Part shown: piece after piece, positions 15,240-23,872 of the stretch
How positions within the stretch are numbered: position 1 is the stretch's first letter
Layout of the letters: the number at the start of each line of letters is the position of its first letter
NCBI GenBank assembly: GCA_015067305.1
Contig: SVMT01000022.1
Coordinates: forward strand, 1 to 39,184
Direction: 5' to 3'
Origin: Oscillospiraceae bacterium
GTDB taxonomy: Bacteria > Bacillota > Clostridia > Oscillospirales > UBA644
DNA: 39,184 nucleotides
The notes under the pieces: generated by a model
Seen by the model: only the letters and a program-made list of their open reading frames with translations
Databases searched by the model: none
What the model was told of the DNA's origin: nothing
Position numbers and translations under genes: made by a program

Positions 15240-15253
15240 CTTTTTACATTTTT

Positions 15254-15282
15254 ATTATATCACATTTTATAGAAAATGTCAA
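15254..15282 (-). promoter_or_regulatory. Convergent promoter for the antisense RNA
   Basis: Read on the minus strand, TTGACA (15282-15277) and TATAAT (15259-15254) are separated by 17 bp: a perfect consensus pointing back into the toxin gene, also with a TG extended -10. Confidence 0.85.
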
Positions 15283-15351
15283 TAGGTAAAGATTGAATAA
15301 CTATAAAAATTCATTTTGAAAAAACAAGACATTTATCCTTGGTTTGGGATG

Positions 15352-15380
15352 TTGACATTTAGGGAAAAACGTGCTATAAT
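15352..15380 (+). promoter_or_regulatory. Orphan consensus promoter facing the spoIVB 3' end
   Basis: TTGACA at 15352-15357, 17-bp spacer, TATAAT at 15375-15380, again with GTGC before the -10. No plus-strand gene follows; transcription would start near 15387 and run antisense into spoIVB. Confidence 0.7.
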
Positions 15381-15423
15381 TATAAGCAATAAAGCTATTG
15401 AGCGGTCATTTAAATATAGGTCT

Positions 15424-16644
15424 TTATTTCGTTTGATCCAGCATATTTTCAATGAATATGCCGTATCCTTTGGTGGGGTCGTTTATCATGACATGAGTAA
15501 CGGCACCGATTATCTTCCCGTTCTGGATTATGGGTGAACCACTCATTCCCTGAACGATTCCGCCTGTTTTTTCGATAAGCGCCTCATCTGTTATTGATAT
15601 TACCATGTTTTTTGTGGTTTTTACCGAATTTGTATAGATGTGAAGGATCTCGATCTCATAGCTGTGAACACCGCTGTCGTCTGTGGTGCAAAGAATTTCG
15701 GCTTCACCTTCGCGAATGTCCTGCTTGAAGGCTATGGGGTATATTTCTCCGTCGGGAATAGATCGTCCGTCGGCTTCTCCGAAAACTCCCATATCGCAGT
15801 TTTTATATATGGTTCCGATCCTGTTGTTTTCGTCGAATGTACCTCTTAGTTCTCCGGGCGTGCCTGCAACTCCTTTTATCACCGAAAAAATGTCTGCACC
15901 GAAGGCTTTTCCGTAAGAAAGTGTCATAAGCTCGCCTGTATCGCTGTCACAAATTCCGTGACCGAGTCCTGCAAAGGTTTTGTTTACGGGATCGTAATAC
16001 GTTATCGTGCCGATACCTGCGGTGCTGTCTCGAACCCAGCATCCAAGCTTGTACGTTCCGTATTTGTCTTTTTGAGGCGTTACTTTTACTTCAAAGATCA
16101 GCTTGTCACGTTTTATACCTATGGCAACTTCACTTCCGCCGCAGTTTTTTATCAGCTCTGTCAGGTGTTCATTGCTTTTTATCTTTGTTCCGTTTACTGT
16201 GGTGAGGACGTCTTTGACTCTTATTCCGCTGTTGTATGCGGGGTTAACTTTCCCCGATTCTGTTTCAACATCTGTCATGCTCACAACAAGAACACCGTCA
16301 GTATAGAATTTTATTCCGAAAGGCTGACCGCCTGCCATGAGGGACTGTTCTGAAACCACTTGAACTTCCGAGCTTTTCAGCGGAACTATTCCCAGAAATT
16401 TGAAGTCCACTTCGATTCCGCTGTCAGAGACTGATACGGTTGATGTAACAGGACGGAATCCGTCCTGATTCAGTGCGTTTTCAAGGTCTTGTGCTTTGTT
16501 TTCGAAAATATAGTATTTATCAGGTATTTGCGATGCAAAATATACTCCCAGACCGCAAACGAGCATTGCTGCAAGTATTGCATAAAGTATTATTTTACCT
16601 GTTTTTGAACGGACTTTGCCCGTATGTTTATTTGAAATTTTCAT
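15424..16644 (-). CDS. spoIVB: SpoIVB intramembrane-signalling serine peptidase
   Basis: SpoIVB is made in the forespore and cleaves SpoIVFA, which triggers pro-sigma-K processing in the mother cell. The 406-residue protein has a short basic N-terminus, a membrane segment at about residues 18-41, a PDZ domain (about 95-190; YNSGIRVKDVLTTVNGTKIK) and an S55 peptidase domain. In the peptidase domain GLGHGI holds the catalytic His229, and QGMSGSP (Ser368/Ser370) holds the nucleophile region. The tail THVMINDPTKGYGIFIE is highly typical. It stands alone on the minus strand, without the usual spo0A neighbour in the window. AAAGGA stands about 12 bases before the ATG. Confidence 0.95.
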   Translation of the reverse strand: MKISNKHTGKVRSKTGKIILYAILAAMLVCGLGVYFASQIPDKYYIFENKAQDLENALNQDGFRPVTSTVSVSDSGIEVDFKFLGIVPLKSSEVQVVSEQSLMAGGQPFGIKFYTDGVLVVSMTDVETESGKVNPAYNSGIRVKDVLTTVNGTKIKSNEHLTELIKNCGGSEVAIGIKRDKLIFEVKVTPQKDKYGTYKLGCWVRDSTAGIGTITYYDPVNKTFAGLGHGICDSDTGELMTLSYGKAFGADIFSVIKGVAGTPGELRGTFDENNRIGTIYKNCDMGVFGEADGRSIPDGEIYPIAFKQDIREGEAEILCTTDDSGVHSYEIEILHIYTNSVKTTKNMVISITDEALIEKTGGIVQGMSGSPIIQNGKIIGAVTHVMINDPTKGYGIFIENMLDQTK

Positions 16645-16745
16645 TATTGTAATATCCTTTGATTTATTTCTCGTAACTTGTATTTTACCCTTATATTTTT
16701 CTATATACCTTTAAATTTTTTACTGTAAAGAAAGGAATTTTAACC

Positions 16746-17396
16746 ATGAAACATATTATTATAACAGGACACTATGGCAGCGGTAAAAGTAATATCGCCA
16801 TAAATTTAGCTCTTGAATATGCAAAAAAATATAAAAAAGTTTTTCTCATAGACTGTGATATCGTGAATCCTTATTTCCGTTCCGCAGACAGCAAGGAGCT
16901 TCTTGAAGCAAATGGGGTAGGTCTTATAGCCCCTCTTTATGCAAACACGAATCTTGATATTCCTGCTCTTCCGCCTGATATTCAGAAGGTTTTTGCCATG
17001 GATTGCGTTGCAATATGGGATATAGGCGGCGACGATGCGGGTGCGATAGTTCTCGGCAGATATGCTGATTCCATTAAAAAAGACGGCTATGAGATGTATT
17101 ATGTTCTGAATTTCTACAGACCTCTAACAGAGACAGCAGAAGAGATGACGGATCTTATGTTTGAGATCGAATCCAGCTCCAAATTGAAATGCACTGCGAT
17201 CATTAATAATTCCAATCTTGGCGTTGATACGGATTCAAAAACTGTGTCAGATACCTTTGATGAAGCTGATATCGTTTCTGAAAAAACAGGCCTGCCCATT
17301 AAATTTACAAGCGTTTTGACGTCTCTTTGCTCCGAATTCTCTGATTCAAGGACTGATATTTTCCCGATTAACATAGATACGAGAAAGTATTTCTGA
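16746..17396 (+). CDS. P-loop ATPase of the MinD/ParA/CooC type
   Basis: A 216-residue nucleotide-binding protein. Walker A is GHYGSGKSN near residues 8-16. The next conserved segment, VFLIDCDIVNPYFRSAD, resembles switch I of the SIMIBI (MinD/Mrp/CooC) class, and IWDIGGDDAG around residue 93 corresponds to switch II. Proteins of this kind recur in Clostridia as ATP-binding proteins of unknown job, sometimes near ferredoxin-like genes. Here it is divergent from spoIVB, with the ribosome binding site AAGAAAGGA, and is followed by the DUF2232 gene with its own promoter. The class is clear; partner and substrate are unknown. Confidence 0.75.
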   Translation: MKHIIITGHYGSGKSNIAINLALEYAKKYKKVFLIDCDIVNPYFRSADSKELLEANGVGLIAPLYANTNLDIPALPPDIQKVFAMDCVAIWDIGGDDAGAIVLGRYADSIKKDGYEMYYVLNFYRPLTETAEEMTDLMFEIESSSKLKCTAIINNSNLGVDTDSKTVSDTFDEADIVSEKTGLPIKFTSVLTSLCSEFSDSRTDIFPINIDTRKYF

Positions 17397-17445
17397 AAAA
17401 TTGGTATTTATTTCTGACAAAATATGGAGAAAACGCTGTCAGAGC

Positions 17446-17473
17446 TTGATTTTTTCGTGGAATTTGGTATAAT
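17446..17473 (+). promoter_or_regulatory. Promoter of the DUF2232-gdpP-rplI-dnaB run
   Basis: TTGATT at 17446-17451, 16-bp spacer, TATAAT at 17468-17473. It resembles the Nudix promoter at 5745-5772 (CTTGATTTTTT and TGGTATAAT shared). The leader to the start codon is about 90 nt. Confidence 0.75.
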
Positions 17474-17570
17474 ATAAAGTAGAATGGAATATTGTATTTG
17501 CTCGTGAATTTTCAAGAAAGAGGATTCACGAGGTCGAGTGCGTTTTGAATTATATGAACGGAGGTCTTTT

Positions 17571-18551
17571 ATGATGAAAAAACAGGTATTGTCCGCAGGA
17601 CTTTTTGTTGTGGCTGCTATCCTTGCGGCTTCAGCGGTATTATTCCCTTCGGTGTCCTTGGTATCCGTATTTTCATCTTCTCTGGTCTGTATTTTTTCCG
17701 TAATATTTTCCTCAAATCTTTGGGTCATCGGCATTGGTTCATTGGTCACATTTATTCTTGCTTGGGTTTTGTCGGGAAGTGCCTCTGCGGCGTTGCTGTT
17801 TCTGATACTTTTCCTGCCAATTGGTGTTGCTTTGGGTTTGGGCTTTAGAAATAAATGGAGTTTTAACGAATCCATTTCGTATGCGGTTCTGAACGCTTCT
17901 GTCCTCGGAGTTCTTGCAATTATTGTCTTTATCGGAGAGTTTTCAGGTGGTTCTTTTGATGTTAAAGCGGTTTTGGAACCTGTATTTTTAAGCTTCAAAG
18001 ACCTTCTCCGTTCCGCTTTTGTAATAGATGATCCTTCAGTAAACGCATTTTACGGAGCAATGGGCTATACTGCCGAACAGTATGTTGACCGCCTGTATTA
18101 CAGTATTGTTTACAGTCTGCCCACATTTTTCGTTTGCTTTATTTTGCTTGTTTCGGTCATTTGTTATTGGTTGATAAAATTTTTCTTCAAACGTACTACT
18201 GTTCAGGTAGACTTTATGGGAAGATTTGACGATTGCAGGATCGGTCGCACAGGTGCGATACTGTATTCATTGGCGACATTGTTTTATTTGTTTTCTTCAC
18301 ATTCAGTTTTCGGTATAGTTGTTTTGAATTTTTCCAACATAATGACTTACGTATTGGCTTATGCAGGAATTTCATTTATTGCATATCTTCTTGATTTCAA
18401 GAATTTCTCTCAGTTCTTTAAAGTCGGTATAATTATTGCGTCCATCGCTGTTTGTATTATTCCCGGAGGACTCCTGAATATCATTGCACTTCTCGGATTT
18501 TTGGATTCCTGCTGGAATTTCCGTGAAAGACTCAAAAACAGCGGATATTGA
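17571..18551 (+). CDS. DUF2232 (YybS-like) multi-pass membrane protein
   Basis: A 326-residue membrane protein with about eight hydrophobic segments and few charged residues between them. It is assigned to the YybS/DUF2232 group by its membrane pattern and by position directly before gdpP-rplI-dnaB, the same order as yybS-yybT-rplI-dnaC in Bacillus. Its function is not known; a transporter-like fold has been suggested for the family. The start ATG 17571 has GGAGG seven bases upstream. The longer frame from 17538 begins before that ribosome binding site and is rejected. Confidence 0.8.
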   Translation: MMKKQVLSAGLFVVAAILAASAVLFPSVSLVSVFSSSLVCIFSVIFSSNLWVIGIGSLVTFILAWVLSGSASAALLFLILFLPIGVALGLGFRNKWSFNESISYAVLNASVLGVLAIIVFIGEFSGGSFDVKAVLEPVFLSFKDLLRSAFVIDDPSVNAFYGAMGYTAEQYVDRLYYSIVYSLPTFFVCFILLVSVICYWLIKFFFKRTTVQVDFMGRFDDCRIGRTGAILYSLATLFYLFSSHSVFGIVVLNFSNIMTYVLAYAGISFIAYLLDFKNFSQFFKVGIIIASIAVCIIPGGLLNIIALLGFLDSCWNFRERLKNSGY

Positions 18552-18638
18552 TCTTAGTTTGACTGATATTTCGATTGAAAATATAGCTGAAAATGGGTCC
18601 CGTTTCCATTTTTCACGTGAATTTAATAAAGTATTTGT

Positions 18639-18655
18639 GCCGCCGCAATGGCGGC
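18639..18655 (+). promoter_or_regulatory. GC hairpin just before the gdpP ribosome binding site
   Basis: GCCGCC (18639-18644), loop GCAAT, GGCGGC (18650-18655). The stem ends six bases before the GGAG at 18661-18664. It may be a small mRNA structure that tunes gdpP translation or protects the downstream message; there is no U-tract. Confidence 0.5.
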
Positions 18656-18670
18656 GGAATGGAGATTTTT

Positions 18671-20632
18671 ATGAAAGGAAAAACTTTACTAACTGCATTT
18701 GCTGCAAGAAGTTCTTATATTATTCTTGCTGTTTTCGTGGTGCTTTTTCAGTTGTTCAGTCCGGGAATACTCAGTAATGCTTTTTTGCTGTGTGCAGGCT
18801 GTTATATTCTGCTCTTTGAAGTTTATGTTCATATTTTGCGCCACAATGTGAAGAAAATAATGAAAAATACGGTCTCAATGCTTGACCTTACATCACTTAA
18901 ACGTCTGGAAGATTTTCCGATACCCATCCTTATCAGCGGTGCTGACGGCGAAGTCCTTTGGTATAGTGAATGTTTTTGTGACACTTTTGGAGAGGATTAT
19001 ACTGTAAGTCTTAATTCTGTGTTTAAGATCAGCCCTGATATTCTCAAAAACAGAACTATTACCGTGGATTTTGCGGGCGGAAGCTATTACGTCTGCTCTG
19101 ATTGCAGTGTGATACACGACAAAGAGATGTATGTTCTTTATTTCTTTGACAGAACCGACTTCGTCAAGCTCCAGAAAGAGCATAATAACGCAAAACCAGT
19201 CGTTGCTCATATTCTTGTGGATAACTATGATGAGATATTTAAAAATGTTAAAGAAAGTGACCGTTCCGTTGCTATGGCGACTATTGATGATGCAATCAGT
19301 AATTGGGCACAGGGAACCACTTGTATCCTCAGAAAAATTGAGAAAAACAGATATTTCCTCATCTTTGAAAACAGACATCTCCGTGATTTTGTAAAAGAAC
19401 GTTTCAGCATTCTTGATACTGTACGTGAACTGCCCATTATGGGAAGTATCCCCCCAACTCTCTCTATCGGTGTCGGTGCAGAAAAAGACGGATTTGCTGA
19501 CAGCGATGAAGCTGCAAGAAATGCTCTTGATATGGCACTCAGCCGTGGCGGCGACCAGGCTGTTGTAAGCAAAGAAACAGGCTATGATTTCTTCGGCGGA
19601 TACGCAAAAGGTAATGACAGACGTGCAAAGATAACTTCAAGAGTCCTTGCTTCGAGTTTTGCTGAGCTTCTCAACAGCGTAAAAACAGTTATCGTTATGG
19701 GACATCAATATGCTGATATGGACAGTCTCGGCGCATGTGTAGGTATTGCCTGCATCGGCAGAAGTTTCGGCAAAAAAACTCATATTTTACTTAACACGGA
19801 AACAAATCTTGCGGAGTCTCTTTATGACAGACTTGCGGATTCCAAGCTCCACAGTGACCTCTTTATTTCAAAGCAGGACGCAATGATGACTGTTGACCTT
19901 GATACACTTCTTGTCATCGTGGATACTCACAGAGCTTCGTATACCGAAATGCCCGAGCTTATTCAATATGCGGGAAAAGTTGCTGTCATCGATCACCATA
20001 GAAAATCTGCGGATTATATCAAGGAAACAAATTTCTTCTTCCATGAACCGTATGCTTCTTCTGCGTGCGAAATGGTTACGGAACTCATTGAATATCTTGA
20101 AAAATGCAGACTTTCGGCGCTTGAAGCCGATGCTCTTCTTGCAGGTATATATCTTGATACCAAGAATTTCTCTCTTAAAACGGGAACATGTACATTTGAA
20201 GCTTCTGCTTATTTAAGAAATGTTGGAGCAAGCACCGTAAATGTTAAACTCATGTTCCAGACGGATGTTGAGACTTATAAACTCAAAGCAGATCTTATCA
20301 GCAAAACAGAAGTTTATGAGAATATTTATGCTATATCTCTCTGTGAACTTGAAGGTCCGGGCAATCTGAAGATCGCTTCATCTCAGGCAGCTGACGAAAT
20401 GCTCAACATTGAAGGTGTTCAGGCGGCGTTCTGTCTTTACATGATAAAAGATTCTGTCAATATTTCTGCACGTTCTTACGGAAGCGTTAATGTTCAGCTT
20501 ATTATGGAAAAACTGGGCGGCGGCGGACATCAGACTATGGCTGGTTGTCAGATAAGAGATGTAAGTATCAAGGAAGGTTATATCAAACTTACAAACGCTA
20601 TAGATGCATATATCGAGGAGCAGGCAAGATAA
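18671..20632 (+). CDS. gdpP: Cyclic-di-AMP phosphodiesterase GdpP
   Basis: GdpP is a membrane-bound enzyme that hydrolyses c-di-AMP. The 653-residue protein shows two transmembrane helices (about 12-58), a PAS-like region (about 60-150), a degenerate GGDEF domain (about 170-300, with SRGGDQA in place of a full GGDEF) and DHH/DHHA1 phosphodiesterase domains. Visible catalytic motifs are GHQYADMDSLG (His345, Asp349, Asp351), VDTHR, the DHH triad at residues 441-443, and GGGGHQTMAG near the end. The ATG at 18671 has GGAG six bases upstream; the frame from 18593 is too long and crosses the hairpin. With no pgpH gene in its usual place, this may be a main c-di-AMP hydrolase of the cell. Confidence 0.95.
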   Translation: MKGKTLLTAFAARSSYIILAVFVVLFQLFSPGILSNAFLLCAGCYILLFEVYVHILRHNVKKIMKNTVSMLDLTSLKRLEDFPIPILISGADGEVLWYSECFCDTFGEDYTVSLNSVFKISPDILKNRTITVDFAGGSYYVCSDCSVIHDKEMYVLYFFDRTDFVKLQKEHNNAKPVVAHILVDNYDEIFKNVKESDRSVAMATIDDAISNWAQGTTCILRKIEKNRYFLIFENRHLRDFVKERFSILDTVRELPIMGSIPPTLSIGVGAEKDGFADSDEAARNALDMALSRGGDQAVVSKETGYDFFGGYAKGNDRRAKITSRVLASSFAELLNSVKTVIVMGHQYADMDSLGACVGIACIGRSFGKKTHILLNTETNLAESLYDRLADSKLHSDLFISKQDAMMTVDLDTLLVIVDTHRASYTEMPELIQYAGKVAVIDHHRKSADYIKETNFFFHEPYASSACEMVTELIEYLEKCRLSALEADALLAGIYLDTKNFSLKTGTCTFEASAYLRNVGASTVNVKLMFQTDVETYKLKADLISKTEVYENIYAISLCELEGPGNLKIASSQAADEMLNIEGVQAAFCLYMIKDSVNISARSYGSVNVQLIMEKLGGGGHQTMAGCQIRDVSIKEGYIKLTNAIDAYIEEQAR

Positions 20633-20671
20633 AGCCTCGTTCCCACTTCATATACGAAAGGATAATGAAAA

Positions 20672-21118
20672 ATGGAAGTAATTTTACTCAGCGATGTTAA
20701 AGCACTCGGTAAGAAAAATCAGTTGGTAAAGGTAAGCGACGGTTATGCGAGAAACTTTTTGTTTCCCAAAAAACTCGCCGTTGAAGCCAACTCCGTAAAT
20801 AAAAATGTTCTTGAACAGCATAACGCTGCAGAAGCTCACAGAAAGGCTGAAGAAAAGAAACAGGCTCTCGAACAGAAAGCAGTTCTTGAAAAAACTACAG
20901 TGACGATCAAGGCAAAGGGCAGTCAGGCGAAGCTCTTTGGTGCAGTTACAGGTAAAGAAGTGGCTGAAGCTCTTTCTTCCCAAATGGGTTTTGATGTTGA
21001 CAAAAAAAAGATCTCAATGCCCGATTCCGTAAAGAATTACGGAGAATATACAGTAGAAGTTAAGCTATATCCTGAAATTTCCGCAAAGGTTCAGCTTAAA
21101 GTCGTTCCCATGGAATAA
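20672..21118 (+). CDS. rplI: 50S ribosomal protein L9
   Basis: L9 is an elongated large-subunit protein. The N-terminal domain is canonical (MEVILLSDVKALGKKNQLV, then DGYARNFLFPKKLA). A long charged helix with Ala/Glu/Lys repeats (about 45-75) leads to the C-terminal domain (KAKGSQAKLFGAVTGKEVAEAL). The length of 148 residues is normal. The ribosome binding site is GAAAGGATA. It lies 39 bp after gdpP and 19 bp before dnaB, the standard Firmicutes order. Confidence 0.97.
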   Translation: MEVILLSDVKALGKKNQLVKVSDGYARNFLFPKKLAVEANSVNKNVLEQHNAAEAHRKAEEKKQALEQKAVLEKTTVTIKAKGSQAKLFGAVTGKEVAEALSSQMGFDVDKKKISMPDSVKNYGEYTVEVKLYPEISAKVQLKVVPME

Positions 21119-21137
21119 TTAAAGAGGTTCATTAACA

Positions 21138-22490
21138 ATGGATATGGATCAGAAAGTCCCGTACAGTCTTGAATCCGAACAGGCTGTCCTCGGTTCTATC
21201 CTCCTTGATCCCGAACTGATCGGCAAAGCGTCTCTCCTTTTGAAACCCGAACATTTTTATTCGGAAAAGCATCAGGAGATATTTGAGGCAATGTTGGAGC
21301 TTTCCAATTTAGGCTACACCATTGAAGGTGTCATGCTTCTTGAAAAGCTCAGAGAAAACGGTTCGTTTGAGACAAGCGAGGAAAAAGAATATCTGTTAAA
21401 GCTCGCCGAAGCGTCGTCTATGATCGGCGACATGACTTACTACGCAAAGATCGTGGCTGAAAAAGCAATGCTGCGTGAAGTTATAGACTACAGCCGTGAG
21501 CTCAACAGTATGTGTATGGATAATCAGGAACTCCCTGCAGTTCTTGAATATGCGGAACGCCGCTTGAATAATATTTCCGGTAACCGTCAGAATATGACTC
21601 TCCACAGGCTTTCAGATCTTGTAAGATCGGAGCTTGACAGACTAAGTGAATTACAAAAAGACACTTCAGGTAAATTCAGTCAGATCAAGATGGGTATTTC
21701 CGCACTTGATAATTTTATGGGCGGTTTCAACCGAAGTGACCTTGTCCTTCTTGCAGGTCGACCCGGTATGGGTAAAACTTCATTTGCGTTGAATATTGCT
21801 TATAATATTGCCGCTTCAACACAGAATAATCCCAAGCTCAGCGTTGTTTTCTTCTCTTTGGAAATGTCACGTGAACAGTTGGCAAGACGTATCATTTCAA
21901 GTACCGTACTTATTGACAGTAAAAAAATGCTTACAGGTGCTGTAACGGAAGACGAATGGGAAGATATCTTTAAATTCTGGCACGATGATCTTAATGATGT
22001 AAATCTTCTTTTTGACGATACTTCAATGATTACCGTTGCGGAAATGAAAGCAAAGCTCCGCCGTGTGAAAAATCTTGGTATGGTCATGATCGACTACCTC
22101 CAGCTCATGAGCTCAGGTAAGAAGATCGACAACCGTGTGCAGGAGATCGGTGATATCACTCGTTCCCTTAAAATTATGGCGAAAGAATTGAATGTTCCGA
22201 TAATTCTCTGTTCACAGCTTTCACGTAGCATTGAACAGCGTAAAGAAGATAATAAGGTTCCAAGACTTTCCGACTTGAGAGACTCAGGTTCTATCGAGCA
22301 GGACGCAGATATCGTTATCTTCCTCAGCCGTCCCGAATACTACGACAAAGAAACTGAACAGAAAAATGTCTGTGATGTTATTGTCGAAAAGAACCGTCAC
22401 GGTGCTCCCGGTAAGGTCAGCATTTATTGGGACGGTGCTCATACTGCATTCCGTACAATGGGTGGCGGTCCGGAGCCTCAGGCTCAATAA
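21138..22490 (+). CDS. dnaB: Replicative DNA helicase DnaB
   Basis: The ring helicase that unwinds DNA at the replication fork (called DnaC in Bacillus). The N-terminal domain (about 1-150; PYSLESEQAVLGSILLDPE) is joined by a linker to a RecA-type motor with Walker A AGRPGMGKTS (Lys213), MIDYLQLM as Walker B, and the arginine/DRDSGSIEQDAD-like segment LSDLRDSGSIEQDADI. The 450-residue length is normal and no intein is present. tilS begins two bases after the stop codon, so translation of the two is probably coupled. Confidence 0.97.
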   Translation: MDMDQKVPYSLESEQAVLGSILLDPELIGKASLLLKPEHFYSEKHQEIFEAMLELSNLGYTIEGVMLLEKLRENGSFETSEEKEYLLKLAEASSMIGDMTYYAKIVAEKAMLREVIDYSRELNSMCMDNQELPAVLEYAERRLNNISGNRQNMTLHRLSDLVRSELDRLSELQKDTSGKFSQIKMGISALDNFMGGFNRSDLVLLAGRPGMGKTSFALNIAYNIAASTQNNPKLSVVFFSLEMSREQLARRIISSTVLIDSKKMLTGAVTEDEWEDIFKFWHDDLNDVNLLFDDTSMITVAEMKAKLRRVKNLGMVMIDYLQLMSSGKKIDNRVQEIGDITRSLKIMAKELNVPIILCSQLSRSIEQRKEDNKVPRLSDLRDSGSIEQDADIVIFLSRPEYYDKETEQKNVCDVIVEKNRHGAPGKVSIYWDGAHTAFRTMGGGPEPQAQ

Positions 22491-22492
22491 CT

Positions 22493-23821
22493 ATGAAAGA
22501 GAAAATTATTGATAATATCAGGGAAAACGGTCTGCTTGAAAATTGCAGGGGGTTAGTCCTTTGCATTTCCGGTGGTTCCGATTCTATGAGCCTTTTACAT
22601 TTTTTTCTTGAAAATAAGGGGCTTTACGGTATTCCTTTTGTTGTGGCTCATGTAAATCACGGTCTGCGTGCAGAGTCAGAAGATGAGGAAAAATATCTTA
22701 AAGAATTCTGTGATACTCGAAAAGTTCCTATCGAAATACTTCATGCGGATATTTCGGGAACTAAGCCGAAAGGGAAGTCCACCGAAGAATATGCCCGCGA
22801 AGTACGATACGATTTTTTTAATAATATACGTGATAAATACGGATATACTCACATTGCAACGGCTCATAATGCAGACGATAATACCGAAACTATGCTCCTG
22901 AATATCATTCGGGGGTGCGGCATAGGAGGGCTCTGCGGTATTCCCGTTAAGCGTAAAGACGGCATTATCCGTCCTCTTTTACGCTGTTCCAAAAAGGAAA
23001 TATATGAGTATTGCAAGAAAAATGATATCGTGTTTTTTACCGATAAGACTAATTTTGAAAATGTTTATACTCGGAATATCATCAGAAATGAAATTATTCC
23101 TGTCATTGAAAAGATAAATCCATCGTTCAATGATTCTGCCGCAAGGCTTTCCGCTTCAGCAAGCACAGATGATGAATTTCTGGAAAAACTTATTGATGTT
23201 GAAATGGAAAAGCTTTCATCTTTGACGCAGAATAGTGAACTGCCTTTGTCTTATTTCCGAGAATTGCACGAAAGCCTGCTTTTCAGGGTCATAAGACGTT
23301 ACTTTTTTGTAAATTCGCCTAAAATCGTATTGACGAAAAAGCAAACCGATGATATAATTTATCTTATAAAAAATTCCGATATCTCCAAAAGGATCGTATT
23401 GGGAAATATTGAGATCCGAAGAGGTTACGATTCATTGAGAATAATTCCGTCGGATACAGTTTCAGGGGGAATTTATCCTGCGGAGCTTTTGTTGGGCGAG
23501 AACCCTTTAGGGAAAATAGGTCGTATTATCCTTTCGGAAGTTACTGTCTCTGCAGAGAACAGAAAAAACTGTATTATGGCAGTATTTCCTTTGGTGGTCC
23601 GCAGCAGACAAACAGGGGATAGGATAAAACTTCCGAACCGTCCCGAAAAAACGCTGAAAAAACTTTTTATTGATGACAAGATCCCCTTGGAGCTTCGGGA
23701 TTCAACTCCCGTAGTTACTTGCGGAGATGAAGTCGTTTGGGTCAGCGGTTACGGTTCTGCTGAAAAATTCCGTCCCGAAACAGGCTCAAAAGCCATTTGT
23801 TTGGAATTTGAACCTTTTTAG
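22493..23821 (+). CDS. tilS: tRNA(Ile)-lysidine synthetase
   Basis: TilS attaches lysine to C34 of the CAU-anticodon isoleucine tRNA so that it reads AUA; it is essential. The PP-loop SGGSDS is at residues 26-31, followed by HVNHGLRAES and the ATAHNADDNTETMLLNIIRG segment. The C-terminal substrate domain carries RSRQTGDRIKL and KTLKKLFIDDKIP. I start at ATG 22493 (442 residues); the frame continues upstream inside dnaB in another reading frame. There is no good Shine-Dalgarno close to the ATG, which fits coupling to dnaB termination. The adjacent hpt and ftsH genes form the classic tilS-hpt-ftsH group. Confidence 0.94.
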   Translation: MKEKIIDNIRENGLLENCRGLVLCISGGSDSMSLLHFFLENKGLYGIPFVVAHVNHGLRAESEDEEKYLKEFCDTRKVPIEILHADISGTKPKGKSTEEYAREVRYDFFNNIRDKYGYTHIATAHNADDNTETMLLNIIRGCGIGGLCGIPVKRKDGIIRPLLRCSKKEIYEYCKKNDIVFFTDKTNFENVYTRNIIRNEIIPVIEKINPSFNDSAARLSASASTDDEFLEKLIDVEMEKLSSLTQNSELPLSYFRELHESLLFRVIRRYFFVNSPKIVLTKKQTDDIIYLIKNSDISKRIVLGNIEIRRGYDSLRIIPSDTVSGGIYPAELLLGENPLGKIGRIILSEVTVSAENRKNCIMAVFPLVVRSRQTGDRIKLPNRPEKTLKKLFIDDKIPLELRDSTPVVTCGDEVVWVSGYGSAEKFRPETGSKAICLEFEPF

Positions 23822-23872
23822 CATAAAAATAACCTTTTGCAGTAAAATAAAAATAAGAATGGGGTCAAAAAA

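Larger units (their letters stand above)
15158..15247 (-). ncRNA. Predicted antisense antitoxin RNA
   Basis: A convergent promoter at 15254-15282 should start an RNA near 15247 running leftward. It would end at a terminator formed by 15192-15205 and 15162-15175: 14 pairs with one U-G, followed by seven U (15165-15159). The RNA of about 90 nt covers the whole toxin 3' untranslated region and the last few codons. Its first part is nearly the same sequence as the toxin mRNA 5' arm, so it could displace the mRNA's own end-to-end pairing as well as form a duplex. The ends are predicted from the sequence only. Confidence 0.68.

Noticed and set aside
15958-16353. A 131-codon plus-strand frame inside spoIVB
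   Set aside because: Complement of the SpoIVB PDZ and peptidase regions; the orphan promoter at 15352 is too distant to make it a credible gene.
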